Source of the DNA: Acidobacteriaceae bacterium
GTDB lineage: Bacteria; Acidobacteriota; Terriglobia; Terriglobales; SbA1
Assembly (NCBI GenBank): GCA_003136335.1
Contig: PLEA01000526.1
Span: forward strand, 1,926-8,126
Length of the DNA stretch: 6,201 bases
Direction: 5' to 3'
A program made the position numbers and the translations under genes. Shown here piece by piece: positions 1 to 5,929 of this stretch (positions are counted from its first letter, which is position 1; every line of letters begins with the position of its first letter). Under the pieces are notes generated by a model that saw only the letters and a program-made list of their open reading frames with translations, did no database searches and was not told where the DNA came from.

Positions 1-122
1 ACCATGCTGATCATCACTTGCAGGCGGCGGATTTTTCGGGATTCCTCTTCACGCTCGCGGAGGGTCTCCTGCTCCGCCAATGGAAAACTCGTTCCCTGCC
101 CGCCCTGTTGATGAATGTTCAT
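1..122 (-). CDS. Partial small conserved hypothetical protein (5' end only)
   Basis: An open frame starts with ATG at 122-120 and continues without a stop to the left edge, giving about 40 residues. It begins MNIHQQGGQGTSFPLAEQE and continues into a strongly charged Arg/Glu-rich stretch (around LREREEESRKIRRLQ), which suggests an amphipathic, possibly coiled-coil helix, and then turns hydrophobic (VMISMV). A good Shine-Dalgarno, AAGGGGA on the minus strand at 133-127, sits four bases before the ATG and supports both the strand and the start. The pattern of a charged helix followed by a hydrophobic segment reminds me of a roughly 100-residue conserved protein seen in Acidobacteriota genomes, but I cannot assign a function. 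The rest of the gene lies outside the window. Confidence 0.6.
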   Translation of the reverse strand, partial: MNIHQQGGQGTSFPLAEQETLREREEESRKIRRLQVMISM

Positions 123-126
123 CGTG

Positions 127-133
127 TCCCCTT
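127..133 (-). promoter_or_regulatory. Ribosome binding site of the left-edge gene
   Basis: AAGGGGA on the minus strand lies four bases upstream of the ATG at 122-120. It is the main reason for calling this partial frame a real gene rather than the overlapping plus-strand frame at 18-212. Confidence 0.55.
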
Positions 134-320
134 TTCTCGTCCCACAATTTGGATGACTCTACGCGCTCCCGGCGTTGCGCCACGGGTTAAGGCCATTCTG
201 CCGCAGTTATAGAAGAATGCAACTACACAAAAGTGCTGTCTGAGGTTAATTCTGTAGGTGCTGACCAAGAAGGGCGGGGCATCGAAGAGTTTGTGGAACG
301 GATCTTTTTCGGTGACGGAA

Positions 321-390
321 GTCCCTCAGCGGCTGGAGCAGACACTGATGGTGCCGTGCTTGCGGCACGACTGAAGTCGTGGCCTTCCAG
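321..390. repeat. Intergenic hairpin repeat, acidobacterial REP-like
   Basis: The gap from 123 to 479 has no convincing gene, but it holds two overlapping perfect inverted repeats. GTGCCG at 351-356 pairs with CGGCAC at 363-368 across a six-base loop. CACGAC at 366-371 pairs with GTCGTG at 376-381 across the loop TGAA. The two stems share the bases CAC (366-368), so only one can form fully at a time. The context, with CCTCAGCGGCTGGAGC just to the left, resembles a degraded copy of an intergenic repeat that I remember as abundant in Acidobacteriota, in which a 'CCTCAGGGGCTGAAGCC' half is followed by 'GGCACGACTGAAGTCGTGGC'. The hairpins are seen directly; the family assignment is from memory. 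No T-run follows, so it does not look like an intrinsic terminator. Confidence 0.5.
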
Positions 391-470
391 TTTGTGGCTC
401 GGAAGAAGAGTAGAATCGATCCCTGTGCAGAGCGGATTCGGCCAGCCTTTTGCGGTCCGATTCCAGAATT

Positions 471-474
471 GGAG
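471..474 (+). promoter_or_regulatory. Ribosome binding site of the DUF2007 gene
   Basis: GGAG lies five bases before the ATG at 480. It favours this start over the in-frame TTG at 450, which has no comparable site. Confidence 0.5.
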
Positions 475-479
475 ATGTC

Positions 480-815
480 ATGGCAGAACCTGGCAATTCG
501 GCCGCCGAAGCGCAGCCGCGTCCTGATCCCCGTCCTAATCCTAACGAGAAACTGGTAAAGGTCTTCGACTCGGAGCAGGAACCTGAGGCGCTGGTGGTGA
601 AGGGATTGCTCGAGTCGGCGGGCATCGAAAGCGATCTCACCTCGGCGTCCATGGTGCAAGACGCGTTCCCGGGTCTAGGCGGGACGATCCTGCTAGTGCG
701 CGAAGAGGATGCGGAAGCCGCTCGACGCGTGATTGCAGAAGGACGCCGGTCGGCGCCTGAAGATGACGACACGGCGGAGATCTCGATTATTGAAGAGCCG
801 CCACGGACGGCGTAA
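480..815 (+). CDS. DUF2007 domain-containing small protein
   Basis: The protein has 111 residues from the ATG at 480; an upstream in-frame TTG at 450 would add ten residues but lacks a ribosome site. Residues 2-23 form a Pro/Ala-rich, probably disordered tail. Residues 24-93 match the DUF2007 pattern ('putative signal transducing protein'): KLVKVFDSEQEPEALVVKGL, a GIESDL turn, then GGTILLVREEDAEAARRVI. This is a small alpha/beta fold related to the ferredoxin-like ACT/PII shape, with no catalytic residues known. The C-terminus is acidic (PEDDDTAEI). No signal peptide or membrane segment is visible, so it is probably cytoplasmic. The molecular role of the family is not established. A TAGAAT at 411-416 could be a -10 element but has no clear -35. 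The gene is convergent with the comEC remnant, whose homology stops at about this gene's stop codon. I am sure of the coding call and fairly sure of the family. Confidence 0.8.
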   Translation: MAEPGNSAAEAQPRPDPRPNPNEKLVKVFDSEQEPEALVVKGLLESAGIESDLTSASMVQDAFPGLGGTILLVREEDAEAARRVIAEGRRSAPEDDDTAEISIIEEPPRTA

Positions 816-1358
816 CCGAGTGACCGTCGAGATAGAAGGTAACCGACCGGATTACGAAAATTTCGCGGCAGCTTAAGCTTGGCGGAGAAGCGGATACGGT
901 CGCCGTAATGGTAAAGAAAGTCGGGTTTGGGAGCGCTGGAAGGGATCGTGTTGGCATCGGAGTTTTCTTCCAGAGACGCATCGTTCGGGCGCGGGCTAAA
1001 AACGCTCAGGCGGATGCCGGAATGGATGGCTTCGCTCTGTCCGTCGGCTGTCTGAACTTCTTCGGTTTCGACGTCAATTGTCTGTCGGATTTCGTTAAAG
1101 CCGCCCTGCTGCAAACGACCGTCGCGCGTGACATGCGCGGTGATTTGCAGCTCCTGCCGATCCGCATAGGGTTGGATACTGGTGTCCAGGCGAGTGGATG
1201 CCCCGTGCGCCTCAATGTGAAGGGCTCCTACGAGAAAGACAGCTCCTAGAGCCAGCGACAATGCCCAGGGAGTAAGCCACCGCCGCCCACAGCATGGGCT
1301 GGCGGCTGGCCTTGAAGTGGAAAGCGGGAGGGCTGGCGGGAGTGGGGGACGAAGTCAT
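816..1358 (-). pseudogene. comEC: comEC/rec2 5' remnant (DNA-uptake channel), frameshifted and truncated
   Basis: Intact ComEC proteins are inner-membrane channels of about 750-900 residues that bring single-stranded DNA into the cell during transformation. Only the N-terminal part is present here, spread over three frames. From an ATG at 1358 the first frame reads through RQPMLWAAVAYSLGIVAG, a typical first membrane helix, then falls out of frame and stops near 1213. A second frame picks up at about 1261 with LALGAVFLVGALHIEAHG and continues through the DUF4131/OB-fold region (DTSIQPYADRQELQITAHVT, later YGDRIRFSAKLKLPRNFRNP). At about 845-850 the match slips again; the third frame reads FYLDGHSVTPSVAAL and stops. 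The membrane stretch usually found between the first helix and 'LALGAVF' is missing, so the first junction looks like a small deletion. The Competence channel and metallo-beta-lactamase domains are absent. The second frame stays open to 326 but only as an antisense shadow of the DUF2007 gene. The family recognition is from remembered acidobacterial ComEC sequences. It cannot encode a working channel. Confidence 0.7.
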
Positions 1359-1431
1359 GAAAACGCGCGACGTTGGCCCTTTACTTGATTTGGCAGCCGG
1401 ACAGCCGAGGGCGGCGGTCCCCACGTGAGTC

Positions 1432-2787
1432 TCACTGAGCTAAGTGCACAACGCTTTCCAAGTGGTAGGTTTGCGGAAACAAATCCACCAAGTGCACTTG
1501 CTCGACGCGATAACCGGCCGCCAGCAAGGTCACCAGATCGCGCGCCAGCGTTGCCGGATCGCACGACACATACATAACTCGCGGCGCGCCCAAGGTCGCC
1601 AACAATCGCGCTACGCCTTCTCCCAGGCCACTCCGGGGCGGGTCCACCACCACCAGGTCGGGCTGATTAGATATTTGAGATCGAACTGCGCCCTTCCCGA
1701 CTCGCTCCGTAATCTCCGCACGGGCCAGGTACTGCTCCGCTGTGGCCTGCACAGCCTCTCCATTCGGGGATTGATTGTAGGAAAGATCGGCTGAGGAAGT
1801 CTGTGACGTCTCTACAGAAACGACGTGATGAAAGTCACAGGCCAAGGCTGTGGAAAACAATCCTGCGCCGGCATACAGGTCGAGCGCGAGTTTGCCCGCT
1901 TGCCCCGCGGTGACGACCTTGACCAGTTCGTCGGTCAAATGACGGTTGGTTTGAAAGAAAGAACCCGCGCTAACGCGATATGCCGCCCGCTGGGTCTGAT
2001 AAGTCAAATACGCGGCGCCGACGGCAACCAAAATTGCCTGCGCTCCTGCCTTCTGATCGCCGGGATTGGCTTCGCGGAAGGCGACGACTCCGGCAATCTC
2101 GGGCAGAGCGTCGCGCAATTCCTCGGCCCACACGCGCACGGCGGCTCTTCGGGCCGCCCCCGCGCACCCGACATCCACCAACAACTGAGTGTCGTCGGCA
2201 TTGGCAAAGAATTCGACCTTCCGCACTCCCTCGGGAACTTTGCCCGCCCGTCCGCTCTGCCAGAGGGATGCGATGCCACGGTTGATTAACGGCGAACTGA
2301 TGGGACACTCTTCGACTGCCAGCAGTTCGTGCGAAGCCAGCTTGAAATATCCCGCGACGAACGCGGGGCTGACCTGCACCTGCAGACGCGATCGGTTGCG
2401 ATAGTTCCACGGCGGCGACGGATGGACTTCGATGTCGAACGGCAATTCCAGCTTGGCCGTGCGCCGCAGGCTCTCGCGCAGGATCTCTTTCTTGATCTCG
2501 ATCTGGTGCTCGTAGGTGACGTGCTGGTAGTGGCATCCGCCGCAGCGGCCAAAGTATGGGCAGCCAGGTTGGACGCGGTGCGGAGAAGGCTCGATGACCG
2601 CTTCAGCCTTCGCTCGCGCAAAGCCGGGTTTCTGCTCGGTAAGGGAAGCCTCAATTTTTTCTCCCGCCAGTACAAAGGGGACGAATACGGCCTTGCCGCG
2701 TCCGCGCGCTTCATCTGCGCCAGGATCGGCCGGCAGACGGGCCAGGCCGTCGCCGCCGTAGATCAGCTTTTCGATTGTGAGGAGCAA
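1432..2787 (-). CDS. rlmD: 23S rRNA (uracil-5-)-methyltransferase, RlmD/TrmA family
   Basis: This 451-residue protein is a SAM-dependent RNA m5U methyltransferase; RlmD proper methylates U1939 of 23S rRNA. In order, it has a TRAM RNA-binding domain (about 1-65, starting TIEKLIYGGDGLAR), the iron-sulfur cluster cysteines Cys76, Cys82, Cys85 (CPYFGRCGGC) and Cys161 (EECP), a central RNA-binding region, FFQTN before the Rossmann fold, SAM motif I LDLYAGAGL (302-310), DPPR (382-385), the catalytic nucleophile Cys409 in SCDP, and the C-terminal FPQTYHLE with the likely general base Glu444. All key residues are present and the length is usual. The start is TTG at 2787: an in-frame TAG at 2799-2797 leaves no other upstream codon. 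No clear Shine-Dalgarno precedes it. Whether its substrate is U1939, another rRNA uridine or tRNA cannot be told from sequence alone, because RlmC, RlmD and TrmA share the fold. It is flanked by the comEC remnant and the toxin-antitoxin locus and appears to be transcribed on its own. Confidence 0.9.
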   Translation of the reverse strand: MLLTIEKLIYGGDGLARLPADPGADEARGRGKAVFVPFVLAGEKIEASLTEQKPGFARAKAEAVIEPSPHRVQPGCPYFGRCGGCHYQHVTYEHQIEIKKEILRESLRRTAKLELPFDIEVHPSPPWNYRNRSRLQVQVSPAFVAGYFKLASHELLAVEECPISSPLINRGIASLWQSGRAGKVPEGVRKVEFFANADDTQLLVDVGCAGAARRAAVRVWAEELRDALPEIAGVVAFREANPGDQKAGAQAILVAVGAAYLTYQTQRAAYRVSAGSFFQTNRHLTDELVKVVTAGQAGKLALDLYAGAGLFSTALACDFHHVVSVETSQTSSADLSYNQSPNGEAVQATAEQYLARAEITERVGKGAVRSQISNQPDLVVVDPPRSGLGEGVARLLATLGAPRVMYVSCDPATLARDLVTLLAAGYRVEQVHLVDLFPQTYHLESVVHLAQ

Positions 2788-2847
2788 GACTTGATTCTAC
2801 GGCATCAGTAAGGGCGGAACCGCGGATGGCGGATTCGCCGGAGTGGT

Positions 2848-3150
2848 CTATCCCGCAGCCTCGACCGTCAGTCTTAGTCCGACTGCTTTGGTAACGGCGG
2901 CCAGCGTGGAGAGCCGGGGATTCCCATGCTTTGACAGGGCGCGGTAAAGACTTTCGCGTTCGACTCCGGCTGTCTTCGCAATCTTGGCAATCCCGCGAGC
3001 CTGCACAACCCGGCGCAAAGCGACCAGCAACACCTGAGGTTCGCCGTTTTCTTCCAGTGCAGCTTTCAGGTACTCCACGGCAAAATGCGGGTTTTCACGT
3101 AGTTCACGAATCACGGTCTCGCCGTGCGAAATGCTGGTTTTGCGCTTCAT
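2848..3150 (-). CDS. HigA-like addiction module antitoxin, XRE-type HTH
   Basis: The 100-residue protein matches the 'probable addiction module antidote protein' family paired with HigB/RelE-like toxins. Its N-terminal half (SISHGETVIRELRENPHFA, then EYLKAALEE) is the characteristic family leader. Its second half carries an XRE/Cro-type helix-turn-helix at about 50-96: IAKIAKTAGVERESLYRALS followed by GNPRLSTLAAVTKAVGL. The family neutralises the toxin and, with it, represses its own promoter. The ATG at 3150 overlaps the TGA of the upstream toxin gene in an ATGA arrangement, as expected for a translationally coupled toxin-first pair. The frame is complete and undamaged. Its partner toxin is broken, so the protein may now act only as a DNA-binding repressor at the operator upstream, or may cross-neutralise a related toxin elsewhere; both ideas are inference. 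Confidence 0.85.
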   Translation of the reverse strand: MKRKTSISHGETVIRELRENPHFAVEYLKAALEENGEPQVLLVALRRVVQARGIAKIAKTAGVERESLYRALSKHGNPRLSTLAAVTKAVGLRLTVEAAG

Positions 3151-3475
3151 ACCGTTCCGGTCCTCTCTTTGTAGTCCTTGAGGTAAGCGATCGCCCTCTC
3201 GATGTCAGAGGACTGCTTGCGTTCACCGACCGCGAGAAGAAGGACACATAACTTGCCCAGCATCGCATAGTACACCCGGTAACCCAGTCCCCAAATCGAT
3301 CCGCAGTTCGCACAAACCTCGCCGAAGTGGTTTGCAATCGGCAAAGTTACCGGCAGCGACGCGGTCGAGGCGAATTACGATCTTCACTTGGGCGCGAACG
3401 CGTCCTTCAGCTTCGCCAGCCATTCCCCGAAGACATCTTTTCCTTCGGGAGTGACATAGCGCCGAACTCAATCAC
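3147..3475 (-). pseudogene. HigB/RelE-like toxin gene with three frameshifts
   Basis: Joining three frames recovers almost a full toxin of the RelE/ParE superfamily (ribosome-associated mRNA interferases), about 108 residues. GTG at 3475 gives MIE; one base is missing near 3467. The next frame reads RRYVTPEGKDVFGEWLAKLKDA and breaks near 3399, where the frame would otherwise stop soon after. The third piece reads VRAQVKIVIRLDRVAAGNFAD, then GLCELRIDLGTG, and carries one extra T at about 3282. The last piece returns to YRVYYAMLGKLCVLLLAVGE, then DIERAIAYLKDYKERTG, and ends in TGA overlapping the antitoxin ATG. The family hallmarks (LDRxxxGNFxD, ELRID, GYRVYY, DIERA) are all still readable, so decay is recent. 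No reading frame makes a complete protein, so the toxin is presumably inactive unless the indels are assembly errors. Confidence 0.8.
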
Positions 3476-3483
3476 TTTCTCGT

Positions 3484-3511
3484 TGTAACATATAAGTTAC
3501 AGAAGTGTAAC
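3484..3511 (-). promoter_or_regulatory. Probable autoregulatory operator/promoter of the toxin-antitoxin locus
   Basis: Nine bases before the toxin GTG are three alternating half-sites: TGTAAC (3484-3489), GTTACA (3496-3501) and TGTAAC (3506-3511). The first two form an 18-bp palindrome, TGTAACATATAAGTTACA, with only one mismatched pair. The last two form a perfect 6-bp inverted repeat around a 4-base spacer. On the minus strand the AT-rich centre reads TTATAT and could be the -10 element, so antitoxin binding would block the polymerase. HigA-type antitoxins are known to bind such palindromes; the assignment of this site to this antitoxin is inference from position. The whole element fits in the short gap between the toxin start and the propeller gene's stop codon. 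Confidence 0.6.
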
Positions 3512-3517
3512 GGAACA

Positions 3518-4645
3518 TTACTTGCGCACCGCCCAAGCCAATCCGTCCGGCTGTTTTCCAGCCGAGATTTGTCCGGTAACTTCCAGGGTCTTCAAATCTA
3601 TGATTGCGACCTTGTCACTCGTGCTGACCGCCACATAGGCGCGGGAACCGTCGGGGGCGATCAGAATTCCTGCTGCGCCGCCTCCCAGGCTCAAGTGCTT
3701 CACTTCTTTGCGAGTGGTCGCGTCGATCACCACCAGGCCGATACCTGCAGCGTTGGGACCGGCGCCCAGGCCGGAGATCAGGACCCGCCTGCCATCCGGC
3801 GTGAACTTCAGGCGGTTGGCGCCTTTCAGGGGGATGGGAAGAGTTTGAATAGTTTTCTTGGCGACAACATCAATGATAGTCACGGTTGCGTCTCGCGCAT
3901 TGGCCGCCCAGATTTCCTTGCCATCCGGCGAGAGGTCAAAGCCTTCGGAGCCGTTTCCGGAGCGGACATTCGTCACTTCCCAAGTCATACGCGAGCCGCC
4001 AGGGGGCGGACCCTGCGCTTGCGGCGGCGCACCGCCTGGAGGTGCTGATCCGGACCCAGGCGAGCCGCCGGGGGGCGGACCGAAGCCTCCGTTCGGCTGG
4101 GAGACTTGTTCGATGATGCTGATCGTGCCGGAGTTGACGTTCGAAGTAACGATGTGGTCGAGGCTCGGGGAGACGACGATCATGTGCGTTCGATCCTGGC
4201 CGGTGCCGAGTATCCAATCCACGCGCTGAGTAGCGGGATCGTAACGACCAATGACTTTATTCGTCTCCGCCGTGAAATAGAGTTTGCCGCCCGCGAATGC
4301 CAACCCATGCGTTGACCGCAACGCGCCCAGGTCGATCGCAGACAGCGCCTGCCGGGCCACCAAATCAACCACGGAGATGGTATGGAGAGCGCTGTCCGAG
4401 CCGCCATAGTTTGAGATGTAGGCGAGTTTGCCATCGTCGGATACGATGATTTCATGGGGATCCGGGCCGGCGGGGACGCGCGCCAGAACCTGTAAAGTCG
4501 CGGGGTCAACGATCGCTACTGTATTGTCACTCTTTGCCAGCACCAGAAGCGTAGACGGTGGGGCCTGCGCCAACGCGCCACTCGCGATGAGTGTCGCCGC
4601 GACCAGCCAATGGATGCTGCGTAGAAAGGTTCTCGTTCCCCTCAT
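3518..4645 (-). CDS. Secreted YVTN-family beta-propeller protein
   Basis: The protein has 375 residues. It starts with a signal peptide (Arg-rich n-region, hydrophobic LVAATLIASGALA, likely cleavage after Ala26), so it is exported to the periplasm or beyond. The mature part is built of YVTN/YncE-like beta-propeller blades, each with a 'DG' turn and a TVxIID-type strand: DNTVAIVDPATLQVLARV near the N-terminus, SDDGKLAYISNYGG, SGTISIIEQ, SPDGKEIWAANARDATVTII, TPDGRRVLISG, and APDGSRAYVAVSTSDKVAII at the end. Six or seven blades are plausible. Such proteins bind proteins, DNA or ligands, but no enzymatic role can be assigned. Residues of about 187-219 form an unusual Pro/Gly/Ser-rich loop interrupting the propeller. 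The ATG at 4645 is preceded by GGGAG (4659-4655) at nine bases. It lies 29 bases downstream of the flavoprotein gene and may be co-transcribed with it. Confidence 0.85.
   Translation of the reverse strand: MRGTRTFLRSIHWLVAATLIASGALAQAPPSTLLVLAKSDNTVAIVDPATLQVLARVPAGPDPHEIIVSDDGKLAYISNYGGSDSALHTISVVDLVARQALSAIDLGALRSTHGLAFAGGKLYFTAETNKVIGRYDPATQRVDWILGTGQDRTHMIVVSPSLDHIVTSNVNSGTISIIEQVSQPNGGFGPPPGGSPGSGSAPPGGAPPQAQGPPPGGSRMTWEVTNVRSGNGSEGFDLSPDGKEIWAANARDATVTIIDVVAKKTIQTLPIPLKGANRLKFTPDGRRVLISGLGAGPNAAGIGLVVIDATTRKEVKHLSLGGGAAGILIAPDGSRAYVAVSTSDKVAIIDLKTLEVTGQISAGKQPDGLAWAVRK
3991..4081. repeat. In-frame 22-bp direct repeat in the propeller gene
   Basis: The 22 bases at 3991-4012 recur at 4060-4081 with a single difference (A at 4001, G at the equivalent 4070). 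The copies are 69 bases apart, exactly 23 codons, and both encode GPPPGGS on the minus strand. Each copy also contains a small inverted repeat, CCGCC facing GGCGG (3996-4000 and 4005-4009 in the first). Recombination or slippage between the copies would remove or add 23 codons without breaking the frame. Confidence 0.8.
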
Positions 4646-4674
4646 ACTCTTTTGCTCCCAATTCGCAAGCTAGT

Positions 4675-5841
4675 TTACACTGCCCTCCCCGCCGCCGCGC
4701 CCGAGGCCCATGCCCACTGGAAGTTAAAGCCGCCGAGTTGTCCGGTGACGTCCACAACCTCGCCGATGAAAAACAGGCCGGGGACCTTGCGGCTTTCCAT
4801 CGTTTTGGCTAGAAGTTCGTCGGTGTCGACTCCGCCGCAGGTGACTTCGGCTTTTTCGTAGCCCTCGGTGCCTGACGGCAGAATGGTCCAGGCGTGCGCC
4901 TGCTGCTCGAGGTCGGAAAGGGCAGTGTTCGTCCAGGATTGCGGCGCGTGATGTTCGAGCCAGCGGTCGGCTAGGCGAGCCGGCAGAGCTTTGTGGAACT
5001 CGGATCGCAGGGTCGTCAGGGTGCGCGGGGTTTTGGGATCGTGGAAGATTGCAGTCAATTCGCTGTCCGGGGCGAGGTCTAGCGTGATCGGGTGCGGCTT
5101 CTTCCAGTAGGACGAAATCTGGAGGATCGCCGGGCCGCTCAGGCCGCGATGCGTGATCAGCATCTTTTCGCGGAACTGCGCGGCGTCGCATGAGGCGATC
5201 ACTTCGGCGGAGACGCCCGACAAATCGCAGTATCTGTAACGGTCTTCTGTTTCCAGAACCAGAGGCACGAGTCCTGGCCAGGGCTCGCGAATCTTCAGGC
5301 CGAACTGGCGTGCGAGGTCGTAGCCGAACGAGGTGGCGCCGATCTTGGGAACTGACAGGCCGCCTGTCGCGACGACGAGGGCGGGCGCGTGGAACTCGGC
5401 GTTGGATGATTGCACGACAAACTCTGTGGTCCGGCTCACTTCTTGAATTCTTGTGTTCAGGAAGATGCTGACATTGGCGGCGCGGCATTCTTCTTCGAGC
5501 ATCCCCAGGATGTCGCGGGCCGAGCGGTCGCAGAACAGTTGCCCTAGCGTCTTTTCGTGATAGGGGACGCGGTGCTTCTCCACCAGTGCGATGAAATCCG
5601 CAGGGGTGTAGCGGGCTAGCGCGGACTTCGCAAAATGCGGGTTGGACGAGAGGAAGTTTTCGGGCTGAGTATTGATGTTGGTGAAATTGCAGCGGCCGCC
5701 GCCGGAGATGAGGATTTTTTTGCCTGCGCGCGCGGCGCGTTCGAGGACGGCAACGCGCCGGCCACGCTTCCCTGCTTCAATGGCGCACATGAGGCCAGCG
5801 GCGCCGGCACCGAGAATTACGGCATCATAGTTGTGAGCCAT
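4675..5841 (-). CDS. HI0933/BaiN-family NAD(P)/FAD-dependent oxidoreductase
   Basis: This 388-residue flavoprotein is near the usual family length of about 400. The FAD-binding Rossmann motif GAGAAG (11-16) is followed by Glu34, which normally holds the ribose. Next come the family signature ISGGGRCNFTN (45-55), the second FAD motif ATGG (158-161) followed by VPKIGATSFGYDLA, and the C-terminal FAD-closing segment with GEVVDVTGQLGGFN (360-373) and QWAWASG. It is cytoplasmic: no signal peptide or membrane helix is present. Family members are annotated as BaiN (reduction of bile-acid intermediates in clostridia), YhiN-like or 'aminoacetone oxidase family', but most have no proven substrate, and none should be assumed here. 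The ATG at 5841 has no strong ribosome site; ATTTTA at 5863-5868 (TAAAAT on the minus strand) could be a -10 box but no good -35 is seen. The gene is divergent from the ABC ATPase and probably leads a two-gene unit with the propeller protein. Confidence 0.9.
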   Translation of the reverse strand: MAHNYDAVILGAGAAGLMCAIEAGKRGRRVAVLERAARAGKKILISGGGRCNFTNINTQPENFLSSNPHFAKSALARYTPADFIALVEKHRVPYHEKTLGQLFCDRSARDILGMLEEECRAANVSIFLNTRIQEVSRTTEFVVQSSNAEFHAPALVVATGGLSVPKIGATSFGYDLARQFGLKIREPWPGLVPLVLETEDRYRYCDLSGVSAEVIASCDAAQFREKMLITHRGLSGPAILQISSYWKKPHPITLDLAPDSELTAIFHDPKTPRTLTTLRSEFHKALPARLADRWLEHHAPQSWTNTALSDLEQQAHAWTILPSGTEGYEKAEVTCGGVDTDELLAKTMESRKVPGLFFIGEVVDVTGQLGGFNFQWAWASGAAAGRAV

Positions 5842-5929
5842 TTGAGAATTGGTCGAACGGCCATTTTAGCGTTTTCGTGCGCTCGCACCGTAGCAGGGTA
5901 AACTAAGTACAGGAGCAGACCCCAGGAAT

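Noticed and set aside
411..416. TAGAAT as a -10 promoter element for the DUF2007 gene
   Set aside because: No acceptable -35 hexamer lies at the right distance, so it is mentioned only in the gene entry.
246..659. Minus-strand open frame of 137 codons across the intergenic hairpins
   Set aside because: Composition is Arg/His/Gln-rich without a recognisable domain, and it overlaps the DUF2007 gene on the opposite strand.
908..1249. Plus-strand open frame of 113 codons opposite the comEC remnant
   Set aside because: No ribosome site or domain; the minus-strand reading has clear homology while this one does not.
326..1261. A 311-codon minus-strand open frame
   Set aside because: Only its first part carries comEC-like sequence. 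From about 820 leftwards it is Ser/Arg/Pro-rich and lies antisense to the DUF2007 gene, so it is not one real protein.
2792..2797. The same TAGAAT hexamer on the minus strand (about 2799-2794) just before rlmD, suggesting a leaderless transcript
   Set aside because: The -35 region is poor and leaderless TTG starts are unusual; the match may be chance.
1825..2811. Several plus-strand open frames opposite the methyltransferase
   Set aside because: They are shadows of the high-GC rlmD gene, whose minus-strand frame has every catalytic motif.
2828..2839. Hairpin GGCG-GATT-CGCC between the antitoxin stop and rlmD as a terminator
   Set aside because: The stem is only four pairs and no T-run follows on either strand.
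5877..5888. Inverted repeat GTGCG-CT-CGCAC between the divergent flavoprotein and ABC genes
   Set aside because: It could be an operator, but it is short and GC-rich and nothing else supports a regulator site.
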